In this document: one piece after another, positions 1 to 11,159 of the stretch
Layout: every line of letters starts with the position of its first letter
How positions within the stretch are numbered: position 1 is the first letter of the stretch
Assembly (NCBI GenBank): GCA_009617715.1
Contig: VTFK01000011.1
Span: 620,001-684,000 of the forward strand
From: Plectrocnemia conspersa
Lineage: Eukaryota > Arthropoda > Insecta > Trichoptera > Polycentropodidae
Direction: 5' to 3'
DNA: 64,000 nucleotides
Position numbers and translations under genes: made by a program
Notes under the pieces: model-generated
Seen by the model: the letters and a program-made list of their open reading frames with translations, nothing else
Databases searched by the model: none
Told to the model about the DNA's origin: nothing

Positions 1-1394
1 ACTAATTAGTAAAAAATAAATATTGGTTATCAATAATTATTTTAATTATTACTATTAACTTAGATTTAATTTCATAAAATATATAGTACACAATGTTGTG
101 CGAATTATTGTTCAAAATGAGGGCGTGAAAAAATGCTTTATCTATTATTTTACATACTTTTTGATTAGAGACGTCATTTCAGTTTTGATTAAATTTAAAT
201 ATAAAAATTACAATCCGCCCTTGTGTTATAAATCGTCCATGTTTAATTATTACTAAGGTTTTGCTACATCTAAAAAAATGTACTGCAGACGATTTTTTTA
301 ATTGAACGTTACATTTTTAACAAATAAAATTTCAAAGGAAATTCTTATATTTTCAGTGTATGTAGTTTACATGAAATAATGAGACGCAGTGAATTTTATT
401 TTAACCGTGTCTTATTATCTCGTTTTTTTATAAATTATACACATGTATGATAATAAATTTATATAAAAAGACAAATTTTTCGAAACAAAATAAAATAAAA
501 AAAATCACTCAAGTAGATTAAAATATGACTACCTGTGTTGTTCAAGTAAATAAATTTTATTGTAAGATTTTTTATTAATAGAATAAATAACAAATATTTA
601 AGCAATTAATATAATGTTAATATAGTTCAAAATCGTGCAAAAATTTTAATAATTTAATCTTCGCATATCGATTGAGAACATTAGTTTAGACCACAAAAAA
701 TAATTGTTTATGTAGGAATATAATAAAAAAAAGTTTGTTTTTTTCTTAACTACATTTACAGCCCAAACATACTTTTTTATATTTATATAGCCTGTTTAAT
801 TTAAAGTGTCAGCAAACAACGCATGATCCCATTATGACTGTTTTTCGATAGTAATAATGCAACAACCTAAATAATTGCGCTTTGCTGTATTGGTTTGTGG
901 TAAAGTAATTCTTTGTTTTGTTGTTTACGTGATTTTTGCGTGTGAAATCAAAAGTTTAGTTATCCTTTCAGTAGTGGATACAGACAGAAAGTTACTGTTT
1001 ATTACAGTTGTAGTAAACACGCACAATACAAATAAAACTTACATATCATTTAGTAAGAAACAAGCTCTTTTTAGAACATAAACACATAGATAAAATCAAA
1101 TTAATGTAAGAATATTTATTTTGCTTGAATAGAGCAAGGTTAGATTATCGGGAGCCTTTCTCCCGATCGCTAGAGCAAAGTAACTTGCTCGCGAATCAGA
1201 TTTTATGCGTTAAAAACATGATTTTATTATATATTAAATTTATAAATTAAAGTTAGCAGGGCTTATTAACGTACTATTTATTTTATTAATAAACTTTCAG
1301 AAAATCAGCGTTTCTTTGATGCAGCGCTACTACTATTCACATACATATGTTTAATAAATAGATAGGTGTATGTACATTTTTTGCCCGTAAAAAA

Positions 1395-1770
1395 TCGGAC
1401 AAGAGAGATTAGGTCGGCCATTGTTGAATATTCAAACGGCGGGTAGGACGCGCCAGGGCCGGAATAGACAATTTAATTATTTTCAAATTAAACATTTCGT
1501 TGGGCTCGAATGCAGAAGCGCGATCGGCGCCGATTCGGCGAAATTGAATTGTGAAACGCGACGTAAAGGAATGTTTCGGAGAAAATGGCTTATCAGATTA
1601 TAAATAGACTGTGGATGCTGTGTCGACTTTGAAAGAATGGGTTGGACCGAATTGTTCAAGCGAGCGAACACGTGTGGAATTAATAAGAGACGGGGATCGA
1701 ACGCGAGTTTTATTCCGTTTTTTGGCACGATGTTGAAAAGTTCAGCGAGAGCTTTCGAAGCTTCTAAAGA
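1395..1770. other. GC-richer intronic island
   Basis: Base composition rises visibly here against an AT-rich surrounding. No ORF resembles a known protein, and the short ORFs on both strands have no domain signature. The stretch near 1748 contains the words agctttcgaagcttc, similar to words in other islands of this window. It may be a conserved non-coding element, which is inference. Confidence 0.35.
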
Positions 1771-2329
1771 GTGAGTGCGTGAAGTTCAAACATTTTTTTC
1801 CATTGTAACATATTTGAAAGTTTATAATAGTTATACAAAAAGTTTTTTTGCTTTTATCATTTTATTTATGCTTCATAGTCATAAAAATTTTCTTATTGTA
1901 TTTATTTAATAACACTGTAGAAATAGTGTCAAAAGATATACAGTTTTCTATATTTTAAAATAGTACTAGACTACTTATACTATGTATAGCAAATTTCAGT
2001 TCTAGATGTGAGAAGGGATTTGTATTGGTTTTAAGCTGTTAAAAAGTTATTAAAGATATACCAGATTGGCAATACAATATCTTAACTTGTAGCTCAAAAC
2101 TTTATTATTATTTAGTTCAGTTTACTGATATGTAACATTTAGTAAAACAACTATGAAACGTGTTGTACCCTTCAGCCCTCAAGGTCTTAATTTGGCTTTG
2201 TTTGTGGCATGCCGAGCATCTGTCAAGAGTAAACAACAAGAACTAGCAGCAGTTTCTGTTGAAATTTGCAAAAGGGCATTACGTATCATATATTGTTGCT
2301 CGTAAGGGTATTTAGGTCGATCAGATAGT

Positions 2330-2600
2330 TTCTCCGCAAGGTTCGATAAGATCTCGGCTTCAGCAAAGTATACCCGGATAGACGATGGCCTTTATCTCTA
2401 GGTATTTTCCGATACACAATTTAGGGTCGCGGCCGGGGGACGCATTGTGTCTCAAAATTGTAAAGATCGACCACGCAAGATATGGAATTGCACTGGGAGA
2501 TGAAAGGCGCGCCGAGAACGACGAGAATGTCGCAGGAGATGAGACTCAAAATGGGTTTCATCATATAGGCGAAAAGTGTCAAAGGATCGTCTGTTTTCGT
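2330..2600. other. GC-richer intronic island
   Basis: A sharply bounded block of mixed composition lies between AT-rich flanks. An 85-codon ORF crosses it but has no recognisable domain and starts in an arbitrary place, so I do not call it a gene. Candidate non-coding regulatory sequence (inference). Confidence 0.3.
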
Positions 2601-4039
2601 ATCTATGAATTACTAAGGGTTTCGGAAAAAAATATTTTATAAAAATAAGTCGAAGTATTTTTTTAAGCTAAATATTTGGAAAAAAAATATATATATATAT
2701 ATTGTATGGAGAACATCATTATTGTAAGTTATTTTAAACCTATTAGTTAGCTAGTAAGATAATTGCGGCTCATCGTTTTATTATTTAAAATAAACTAAAT
2801 AAGAATTTACACATTTTGCTCTTTAAAGAGTAGCTTTGTTGTTGTAAGCTTTACTCTGTAGAAAGTTGTTCAAATGACAACAAATTATAATATTTTAACT
2901 TTGTTTCTAATAAGTATAGTGAATGATGCAGTGTTATGTAGCCTTAGTAATTTAACTTTTGTAAGGACAATATGCACAAGAAAATTTAAGAGGAACACAC
3001 ATTGCAGTATAATGGTTGTTTTATTTTGGTCCAACTATTGCACAGGTCACTTTCTGTTATTATAAAAAATCCACGATTGTTTCTGTTGCGTAAAATATGT
3101 ATAATACAAAATTCGTAACAGCGGTTTTTTGGTGTTCAATAACTTCTTTTTTCTTTAAAAACAAACACTTTAAATTTTTACATTGGCCACCGTTTTGAAA
3201 AAAAATTTTATTTTTTTTTTATACAAAACGTATAGGGGGTGCTCAATAGTTCTATACGATACTAAATATTTAGTTTTTAATCTTTAAAACCAAGCAGTTA
3301 AGAGCGTTAACTCTTCTGAAAGTCTCAAAATGGCTCGTATGAGGGTCCGATCGAACTGATATATCGCTTGTTTTGAAGCAAAAAACTATTTTTTTTATAT
3401 TTTATTTAGATAAAGTTTAGGCTTTTAAACGTTTCATAAATAGCGATCTTTTCGTTAAAACGTAAACCTACTGAGTTACAAGTGCTTACGTTTTTATATT
3501 TGTCGCCATTTTGCAAAAAAAAATTGACACATTGGATTTTGCTAACAAACATATATAGGGTGATTAAGAATTCTATACTGTTACCAAAATTCTGATTTAC
3601 CAGACACACTATAAATTTGAAATCATTAAGGTTTATTAAAGATTCGTACCCAGCTCTTTCAGATTAATATTCAAAAAATTTATACTACTCGTCTATCATG
3701 CTGGTAGGAATTATGCACAATCTGGAGATTTTGGAAAAAAATGTGTAGCACTTAATTACCGCATGTAAAGGTATTTTATCCGATAAATTTGACTTGTTTT
3801 TATCTAGTTGGTGAACGTATTAGTGTCTAGCTTAAATTTTTATTATATTATAGTTTTATTTTATATGAGGTTCATACAAAACATTAAATCGTAGAAATTC
3901 CTGTAATTGTTCAAAGCGAACATATTAATTCTCGGGATTAAAATCGAAATCCTATAGATAAAACAGATTATATGTTTCTTTAACTATAAACTTATTTTTC
4001 GTGACACGCAGCAAAAAACTAGGATCTAAATATAAACCA

Positions 4040-4350
4040 TCGAATGAAATTCAACGCCATACGATTTTTCACACAAAGAATCACGCTGATGCTTCACATT
4101 TTTGAATAATGATACGCTTTGGCCGCATAAAATTCGGGTGGGAGCTTTCATTCGGTCCTCGGTAGGAAAAAGGTCGCTAGGGTTTTCCGGCAACTTTAAA
4201 TTCGCCGGAATAATGAAATCCACGCGTATCGCGGTGCGCACTAAGAGTCAATCGACTAACATCACCCGTGGGCCCTATAAAGCTGATGGAGGTTCCCTTT
4301 TATAAAAATCCCTTTCTGACGGTGACCGCCGCCAGTGCGACCTAAAAGGC
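4040..4350. other. GC-richer intronic island
   Basis: This compact block has overlapping short ORFs on both strands, typical of locally stop-poor GC-rich DNA rather than coding sequence. No splice-compatible Kazal, EGF or laminin-type exon is visible. Candidate conserved non-coding element. Confidence 0.3.
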
Positions 4351-4789
4351 ACTTATTTAATAATGCAGTATGATTGAATATTTTATTGTCATGTACGCCG
4401 GAAGGATATATTTTTCATTGTATATATATACATATTTATTTTATTGTTCAAAATTATAAATAGATAATATTTGCCAGCAGTACTCATATTAAATTGGTTT
4501 ATATGGTTTATATATATATAAAGGTGCCAAAACCTTGAAAACATGTTAAAAAATTCCATCTCTTCAAATGTCAACTAAGGATCATATCTACAGGCCAATA
4601 TATTTGGTCAAATATACGAGCCTAAAGTGCGAACTCAACATTTTCGCTAACCAGTATTTTTTTAAAATTGGCTCTTTCAACGCGGAATAAAATGTATTTT
4701 TTTATTAATAAAACTAATATTTAAAAAAAAGTGGTATGAAATTTACAGTACCTGCAGCACATTTATAATAATATCAAAAATCAGGGACG

Positions 4790-5235
4790 TCATTCGCCTC
4801 TCATTGAATTTTGGCAGAAAAACTCATATCATTTAATAAAATCACTGATACAGCTTTTGCCCCCCTCTTCCTGGAAAAAGCAGAAATGACGTATCTTATT
4901 TCAAACCAGAATTTCTCGGGTTATCTCTCAAAGAAAATATAGAAAAAAAACAGACTCGAATCTATCCCAAAAATATTTTTAAAAATATGTCATTTCAGAG
5001 AAATAATATCGGAATACATTTTCACTGGGAAATATATATTTCTACTAGCAAAAATATAATTCTACTAGCAAAAATATAATTTAACTGTACTAGTGTAATT
5101 ATATGTTGTTCTAAAATGACTAAGATGCTGTTCTAAAATTGCAATTTGACAGTTGCGAAACGTAAATTTGCTGATCAAAGAACAAACATAACCTAAACAA
5201 TTTACCCAAACCTAACTTAATAAATGTTCTAAAAT
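4790..5235 (+). repeat. Degenerate dispersed repeat module, copy 1
   Basis: The module can be followed by ordered landmarks shared with 5640-6215. These are a tcatttaat-like start, a ttttgcccc run, ttctcgggttat, aatac attttcactg, repeated actagc/ctagtg words, a gctgttctaaa-like block, cagttgcgaaacgt and a terminal aacctaac stretch. A 20-bp direct duplication sits at about 5043-5082. The copies are old and indel-rich. No coding potential is visible, and the class of element is unknown. Confidence 0.5.
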
Positions 5236-5639
5236 TAATTACAATTTTAGAACAAGTCTAAAATAAAAAGTTAGCGAACGCAAAAAGAAAATAAATTACA
5301 AAGCGGTTTATCGCAACGTCTATCGCGCGTTCTTAACGCAAATAAAGTATTTTTTTTTGGTTATATTAAATATTATCTTATTGTTACAAGGTATATTGTC
5401 AAAACGAGTTGCTAATTTACTATTTATAATATTTAAAATGGTTGCTTAAAGAACCTCGGCGGCAACAGTAGCTGGACCTCCTACAGTGGTAATTTATATT
5501 TATTATTGTTTATTGAGTAACATAACTGAATAACTTAAACCATTGTCGTTATAAGGTTTTAAATTACATTATTGCAACTCCCCAAGTGAGTGAGTAAAAT
5601 ATACCAACTAAAGGAAGATAATGCATGTATTATCAGAAA

Positions 5640-6215
5640 CGTAATTGAATTTGACTAGAAATATGCATGTCATTTGATTGAAATACTATAAATGTTATTA
5701 AAATTGAAATATGAAAGAAACGACCACTGACTGGTCAAGTTTTGCCCCTTCCCCCGGAAAAGCTCAGATGAGATTCTTGATTCTAAATTAGAAATTCTAG
5801 GGTTATTCATAAAAATCATCTAAAAAAACATTCTCTATTTTTTAAATATTTAATTGCAGAAAAATCATATTAGAATACGTTTTTCCGTACAGATATATAT
5901 TTTAACCAGTGATAATATAATTTATCTAGCAGATGCTAGTAATATTATATAATTTTAACTTTTCCATGCAGAGTATTGTATACATTACGTATTTATCATT
6001 ATTTAATTACATGCGATGTATAAATGTTACAGGGAATGTATATTTTTCGATGACGTTATATTTTGACTAGTGTATTCTAAATACATTTTCACTAGCAGAT
6101 ATATTAATTATTTAATTGATAGACGCTAGTGAAATTATACGCTGCTCTAAATTTAATTTTTCAGTTGCGAAACGTCCATTTGCTGTTTAAACTCAAACCT
6201 AACCTAATTATATTT
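5640..6215 (+). repeat. Degenerate dispersed repeat module, copy 2
   Basis: Same order of landmarks as copy 1 (4790-5235), including gaccactgactggtcaagt, ttttgccccttcccc, the actagc/ctagtg words, cagttgcgaaacgtcc and aacctaacc. A truncated third copy of the left part occurs at about 6725-6860, and another at about 41975-42060, in both cases directly after the 175-bp-unit repeat. The module and that unit repeat are therefore probably parts of one composite element. Confidence 0.5.
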
Positions 6216-6341
6216 TTAAGACTTTGTTGGTCAAGTACAAACTAAGTCAACTCATTTCTCAGGGGAAGTAGCATATTGCTACATAGTTTGTCTGCATTTC
6301 GATATTTCACTATGTTTTAAAAATATTGGTTAAAGTTATTC

Positions 6342-6575
6342 AAACCGAATTTTGGTCAATAGGAAGGCGCAAAGACAATTATCACTTCTCAGAAGTCAAA
6401 AATTCACGTCAAAAGCAATAAAATCGTGTCGGCGCCGTCGCAGTGGGAACGCTCGGTAACGAGCGTTCTCACTGCGACGATGTCGGCATGATTTTATTGC
6501 TTTTGACGTGGATTTTTGACTTCTGAGAAGGGATAATTGTTTTTTGCGCTCTCCTATTGGGCAAAATTTGGTTTA
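6342..6575. repeat. Fold-back inverted repeat (about 110-bp arms, 4-nt loop)
   Basis: The left arm (to 6455) and right arm (from 6460) are near-perfect reverse complements around the loop gtaa, with the centre between 6457 and 6458. Landmarks in the right arm, in order, are cgagcgttctcactgcgacg, gattttattgcttttgacg, gacttctgagaag, gataattgt and gcgctctcctattg. The left arm carries their complements. The right arm continues into a unit that also forms the tandem array at 41451-41960. This is a fold-back or MITE-like structure with no ORF. Confidence 0.75.
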
Positions 6576-6725
6576 TATGTTCCTCATTTAATTTGTATTA
6601 TTATTATAAAAGTCGTATTGTGAGCGCTAGAAACCGAGAATTTTCACTGCGACGGCATTTTATTGCTTTTGACTTTGATTCTAAACAAGAACATCATTTA
6701 GTGAAGCAGGAAGGCATTTTCGTTA
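6460..6725 (+). repeat. 175-bp-unit repeat, one full and one partial unit
   Basis: A unit beginning near the actgcgacg motif runs through attttattgcttttgac, gacttctgagaag, tcctattg and a ttataaaagtcg stretch. It restarts near 6645 with cactgcgacggcattttatt. The same unit order forms the array at 41451-41960, and in both places the last partial unit ends with tctaaacaagaa or cctaaacaagaa. Confidence 0.65.
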
Positions 6726-7789
6726 CTCTTTAAATTCGGCCAGAAAAATGCATGTCATTTAATGAAATAAAAATATTAAAAAAACCGCATATTGACTGGA
6801 ATACTAACTTTTGTCCCTCCCCTTGAAAAAAATTGTCATGATGTCACACAATTAGAATTAAAAGGATAGTGCAATGCTTTCTAGGTACGTTTGAACACTT
6901 TGCGTTTTATGTGAAAGAGAAAAAATACAAAGAGTCAAACAAAATATCTATTTTAATTTGTATAATATTACTTAGATCTCTCTCGACTTATCTATATTAT
7001 TCCTTAATATACATATACATCTTAAAATTGATTTAACTATTGTAATAAACAGATACATAGACCTCAAATATTCCATACCCATCCTAGTCAGTTTTATGAC
7101 TAACGGATGTTATCCAAACCTAGTAATCTATGGTGTTAAAAAAACATATGGGTGGTAACGAAAAAAATGACATGAGTCTATCTGATACTATTGTGACTAA
7201 CGAATTCTTAAATGGATTCTTGTGACTCGTGCTTTTTATTTTGCTTACACATTTATATTGTTCAATCTTCAAGGAATCTAATTTAAACTTTATCTATAAA
7301 CTTTTTTACGCCATTCGATTAAGCAAAGTTTAACCATATTTTCCCTCACACACACACATGCAAAATCAACACGGAACAAATCCGTAAATTTGAGCTAGCG
7401 TTGTTTTATAGCCGCGGCCGTTAAGCCTGCTCCAAATTAAAGGGAATCGGCAATAAACGTTATTATAAAACTCTTTTTGTTTATGCGTTACACAAAATTG
7501 GTGTATACGTACATAATTATACAACATAAATATGAATATACATATATTATATATACACAATAATAACTGGAAATCTATTTACGTACATATAAACAATTCT
7601 CAGAGCTTAACCTAGTGTATATTTTTTTTTGTAAGCCCCTATTACTTTAAATTATCCCATAATATTATTATTGCCTCATATATACGCACATATAAACAAT
7701 ACCTTTTATTTAATTTTTAATAAAACCTATTCGGGCCAATGCAATACGTAATATAAGTAAATACATATACTTGGCAAAATATTTAATAA

Positions 7790-8030
7790 ATCCGCTTATT
7801 TGCGCTCTGGCGGATTTTATTTCTGGGAGAGCATTGCTTGGAGGGCGGAACTGAGCCGTTGCCGGTACTTTTCCTCATTTCCGATCTAATTCAATCTCGG
7901 TTATCTTCTCGTCCGTGTCCGAGACATGCCCGTTGCACATCACGTCTCGGGCAAGAACCACCCAGATGCATCATTATCCTCTCATGCGGCTTATCGTGAA
8001 CGTGAAAATTCGATAAGCCAAAAAAAAGCA
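7790..8030. other. GC-richer intronic island
   Basis: A short island of raised GC lies between AT-rich flanks. It has no ORF with a recognisable domain and no splice-site-bounded reading frame. Candidate non-coding regulatory sequence (inference). Confidence 0.3.
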
Positions 8031-8369
8031 ACTCACATTTCTATAATTGAAAACGATCTACTGAAAACATTCAGTTAGAAAACCACCCCTGTGAGGTAGA
8101 TCATAGATATAAGGCAGTGAAAGTAAATAATTCATGTGAATCCAATTCATATGCTTTCAGAACTGACGTCTCCGATATCGCGTCTTATATGCTTTATAAC
8201 TTTTTTAATAAATAACTGATGACTTACAACTTTCATATTATATTGTTAAAAAATGATTGTGTCGCAAGAATAATACAACATATGACGTACGGCGTATTTC
8301 AAATTAAACTTGAGGAAATAACAGAGCAAATACTAATACAAGTTGATGCAATTAGAGTTCCCTATCTTG

Positions 8370-8419
8370 GCAGCACTGTAAATCAGACAGCTGTCAATAA
8401 TCACGCGTGTTCAAAGTGT
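8370..8419 (+). repeat. 50-bp terminal-repeat-like motif, copy 1
   Basis: These 50 bases match the reverse complement of 42079-42128 at 47 positions by direct comparison. That is far beyond chance in this background. The motif starts gcagcactgtaaatcag and ends gtgttcaaagtgt. It lies about 60 bp upstream of the transposase remnant at 8430-9080, so it may be the left terminal inverted repeat of that element (inference). Confidence 0.55.
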
Positions 8420-8429
8420 TAGTTAGCAA

Positions 8430-9080
8430 CAACATATGTACGAAAACTGCTCAAAGCGTTAAATACTAATTCTGCACAAACTCTGTATCGCAAATTACGG
8501 ATAAAATATAGACAATTTTATCGTCATACTGAGGAAACAATTCACAACGTTGTAAAAAAAAATACAAAAATCGTTGCAGATAGTTTAAGGCTTGTGCATT
8601 ATCGTGGCGCCTGTTCTGATAATATTGCTGCTTTAAATGAAAGTGAGGCTGAAGACCCGGAATTGTCGATTCATCGGCATTCGCAGGCTCCCTTTGGCTT
8701 ATTTTGCATCTGGACTTACACATACACCAGTATAAACTTCAGATAACATAGAAACAAAAGCCCAAAGACCATTCACAGTAAATAATTTACGCAGATTGGG
8801 TGTTAAATTAACAGAAAGTAGATGCTGATTTTTCAAATTAAATCTTTTTCTTTAATGAGCCACATTCCCACCTATCTGGGTATGTAATTAAGCAAAATGG
8901 TTGCATATGGGGCAAAGTAAATCCTCATGAGATTCATGAGAAAGCATTACATGCCTGATTGGTGCGCATTGTGGTCAGGCGGCGACAATGAGCCGTACTT
9001 TTTTTTTAAATGACGAAAGTCGGACTGAAACAGTCAATGGTGAGCGCTATATTACTTTAGAAGCTGAAAACCATATTACA
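8430..9080 (+). pseudogene. Degenerate IS630/Tc1/mariner-superfamily transposase
   Basis: Translation in shifting plus-strand frames recovers ordered blocks of a transposase family common in insect genomes. First is a helix-turn-helix-like N-terminus (YRKLRIKYRQFYRHTEETIHNVV). Next comes an ELSIHRHSQ block followed by a WTYTYTSI block, corresponding to the family LDLHLHPYK region. Then comes NEPHSHLSGYVIKQNGCIWG, which is the position of the first catalytic Asp, here Asn. Last are WCALWSGGDNEPYFF and VNGERY. Frameshifts and stops interrupt it (for example at 9009), and the rest of the catalytic domain, including the second and third acidic residues, is missing. It is therefore inactive. The family assignment rests on these recalled block patterns. 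Confidence 0.7.
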
Positions 9081-9914
9081 ATGGTTCTTGTACTTCCACT
9101 AAATAAGTATTTTATCTATTGTTTTTTCTTGTATATAAGTTAAGGGTTTTTTATTTTTTTTCCTAAGCTGTAATCACTAAAATAATATTTCATATTCTCA
9201 TTTTTATTATATTGTAGGTGATGGAAAAATTTTAAACATAAAAATATATGTTGTATTGTTCATAATAGTATTTTTCTATAATTGATTCTTGTATTTAAAA
9301 TGGTTCATGCAAAAAAAAAAAACGCCAAAAGATTAAGGCTTTGCTTTTGCACACTCAATTTGTTTAGTTAAGTGTTATAAATTTAAAATGAATAATTAGT
9401 GAAATCATAAAAATCAGTTATTAATACATTTTGTACCCTTATAAAGAAGCGATTAATTTTTGTGCACATCTACTTTAAATCAGTATAAAAACGCTGCAGG
9501 AAAATACTAAGATATTTAGAACATTGAAACTAAATGAAAGATTTTTCTAAATTCTTTCAATTGAAATTTGTTCTTATACTTTGCTGGGGACTTTGAATTT
9601 TTGCAGAAAATTATTATAACTGATGTTTTATCTACTTTACATCTTGAAATATAGAATGGATTATACTATATCTAATATATATATATAATATATATTTCTT
9701 TATTTGCGACTTTCATCGTTACTTAATAAAAATAATTGTAATAATACTGCAATTGGATTTTTAATGAACCTAATTTTAATGGATGGTAACGAAACAATAG
9801 TAATTTATCATATTAGTCGATTGCCATATTACAAACTTGCTAATTGTTTATAAAAAAATATATTTTTATAAAACATTATTTACTAATAAATCAATGGGTA
9901 AAAAAAGCACTTAC

Positions 9915-10136
9915 CGCATTTTCCATTGTAGACCAATGTGGCGTTGAGTCTTTGTTCACATGCAATCTTGGTCAGTTCACATGCTGAAGGATAATCACGT
10001 CCATCACTACCGCACACTGGCCTGATAGGCGCTGAAGGTCTTAAAGGACATCTTGGACATCGACAAACAGGTCTTCCACCCTCTTCGCTGCAAAGGCCGC
10101 CCCAAGCGCACTGAACACCACGACATGGTTCGGATT
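9915..10136 (-). CDS. Internal exon: follistatin-like/Kazal module of an agrin-like matrix protein
   Basis: On the minus strand an acceptor (taataatttcag) precedes 10136 and a donor (GTAAGTGC) follows 9915, giving a 222-nt exon with phase-1 introns at both ends. It encodes about 74 residues with ten cysteines. The first half is EGF/follistatin-like (CRGVQCAWGGLC through VCRCPRCP). The second half is a Kazal domain (PVCGSDGRDYPSACEL, then ACEQRL, ending NGKCG). An N-glycosylation sequon (NAT) lies in the Kazal half. Such tandem modules build the N-terminal part of agrin, a secreted heparan-sulfate proteoglycan, and also occur in other multi-Kazal proteins. The exon has no signal peptide or membrane segment, as expected for an internal exon. 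The domain call is firm; the agrin identity is probable only. Confidence 0.85.
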
Positions 10137-10599
10137 CTGAAATTATTAAAAAATCATTGCTATTATATTTTGTTATGATATGGTCGTTTATAACATTGTT
10201 TCGAAAAATATGCACAAGTATCCTAGTATTTAATATTTTAATTAATACACAAAGCGTAGATATTGTATCTATTGTACATATAAGGAACCATCAAAGTAAA
10301 ACATAGATTGGATTCTAATGGATGAATATTGATCATGAATGAGTAATGTACTTGGACGACTTGTTTACTGGTCCGCATAATCCGAGACTTGATAACACAA
10401 GTCCATTATAGGCAATCGTATGAGCGTTGATTATATATTCGATATGTGTATGTGTAATCGGTCATATTATAGTATCAGTGGATACGCAAATACATATATA
10501 ATACATTCAAACATATATATTCATGGTTTAACAGCTTAATGTAAATAGGCTATTAATTAAAAAGATTTTTGGTGACTGTCCATGCATCTCCATAATTTC

Positions 10600-11120
10600 C
10601 AGCATAACGAGCGTCTGTTAATTGTCATCAATTTCTCAGCGCAATTATCATTCGAAACGGTCTTGTAAATTCAAGAAATGGCCGGTTTACATCTCTGCAA
10701 TAAATCAACTCGCTCGAGAGAAGGAAATTAAACGTGCAAGAGGACAAAGCTCATTGTATGTCGGCCGATTATGTGGCAAATTAGAATATTTCACTTCTAT
10801 GTGCGCGCCATAAACTCGCTTTATTCCCACGATGTTGTTTTGTGAAATAAAATTACATATATAGTACATATGTATGTAGGTATACAGCGTATGAATAAAA
10901 TAAAACTTTTGCTCTGGCGTTTATCTATAGAGATCGAGATGTTGCAGCGGCAGCGTACGCTGCAGAGCACAAATGTGGCAATTGCATTCGTTAGTGACGG
11001 ATGCAGTTCCGTTCCTATTGTTTGCCTTTTTATACAATACATTTTTTTTATATAATATTTCGCTCACTATTATTCGAGCAGATGCAGTGACAAAACGAAC
11101 AATGGGGTGTTCGTTTTTTT
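10600..11120. other. Two GC-richer patches in the intron
   Basis: Patches at about 10600-10830 and 10910-11110 rise above the AT-rich background. Short ORFs run on both strands across them, none with a domain signature. They are the islands closest to the acceptor of the 222-nt exon. A role in splicing or regulation is possible but unsupported. Confidence 0.25.
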
Positions 11121-11159
11121 CTGAAAAACAGGGAGACCAGAAAAATTCTAATAATTAAG

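Larger units (their letters stand above)
1..9914 (-). other. Intron following the 222-nt Kazal exon (runs off the left edge)
   Basis: This is the intron downstream, in transcript order, of the exon ending at 9915. It opens with a canonical donor (read on the minus strand, G then GTAAGTGC), and its acceptor lies outside the window. It carries no exon that I can recognise. Its contents are a strongly AT-rich background, GC-richer islands near 1.4, 2.35, 4.05 and 7.8 kb, a degenerate repeat cluster at 4.8-6.9 kb, and a dead transposase at 8.4-9.1 kb, each listed separately. I see nothing further in 1-1394, 2640-4040 or 9110-9880. Confidence 0.75.

Noticed and set aside
1690..1720. ggggatcgaac word as a possible minus-strand tRNA T-loop
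   Set aside because: No matching acceptor, D or anticodon stems could be placed around it. No tRNA was recognised anywhere in the window.
6180..6210. Telomere-like aacctaacctaa repeat as an interstitial telomere
   Set aside because: Only two units; too short to separate from chance.
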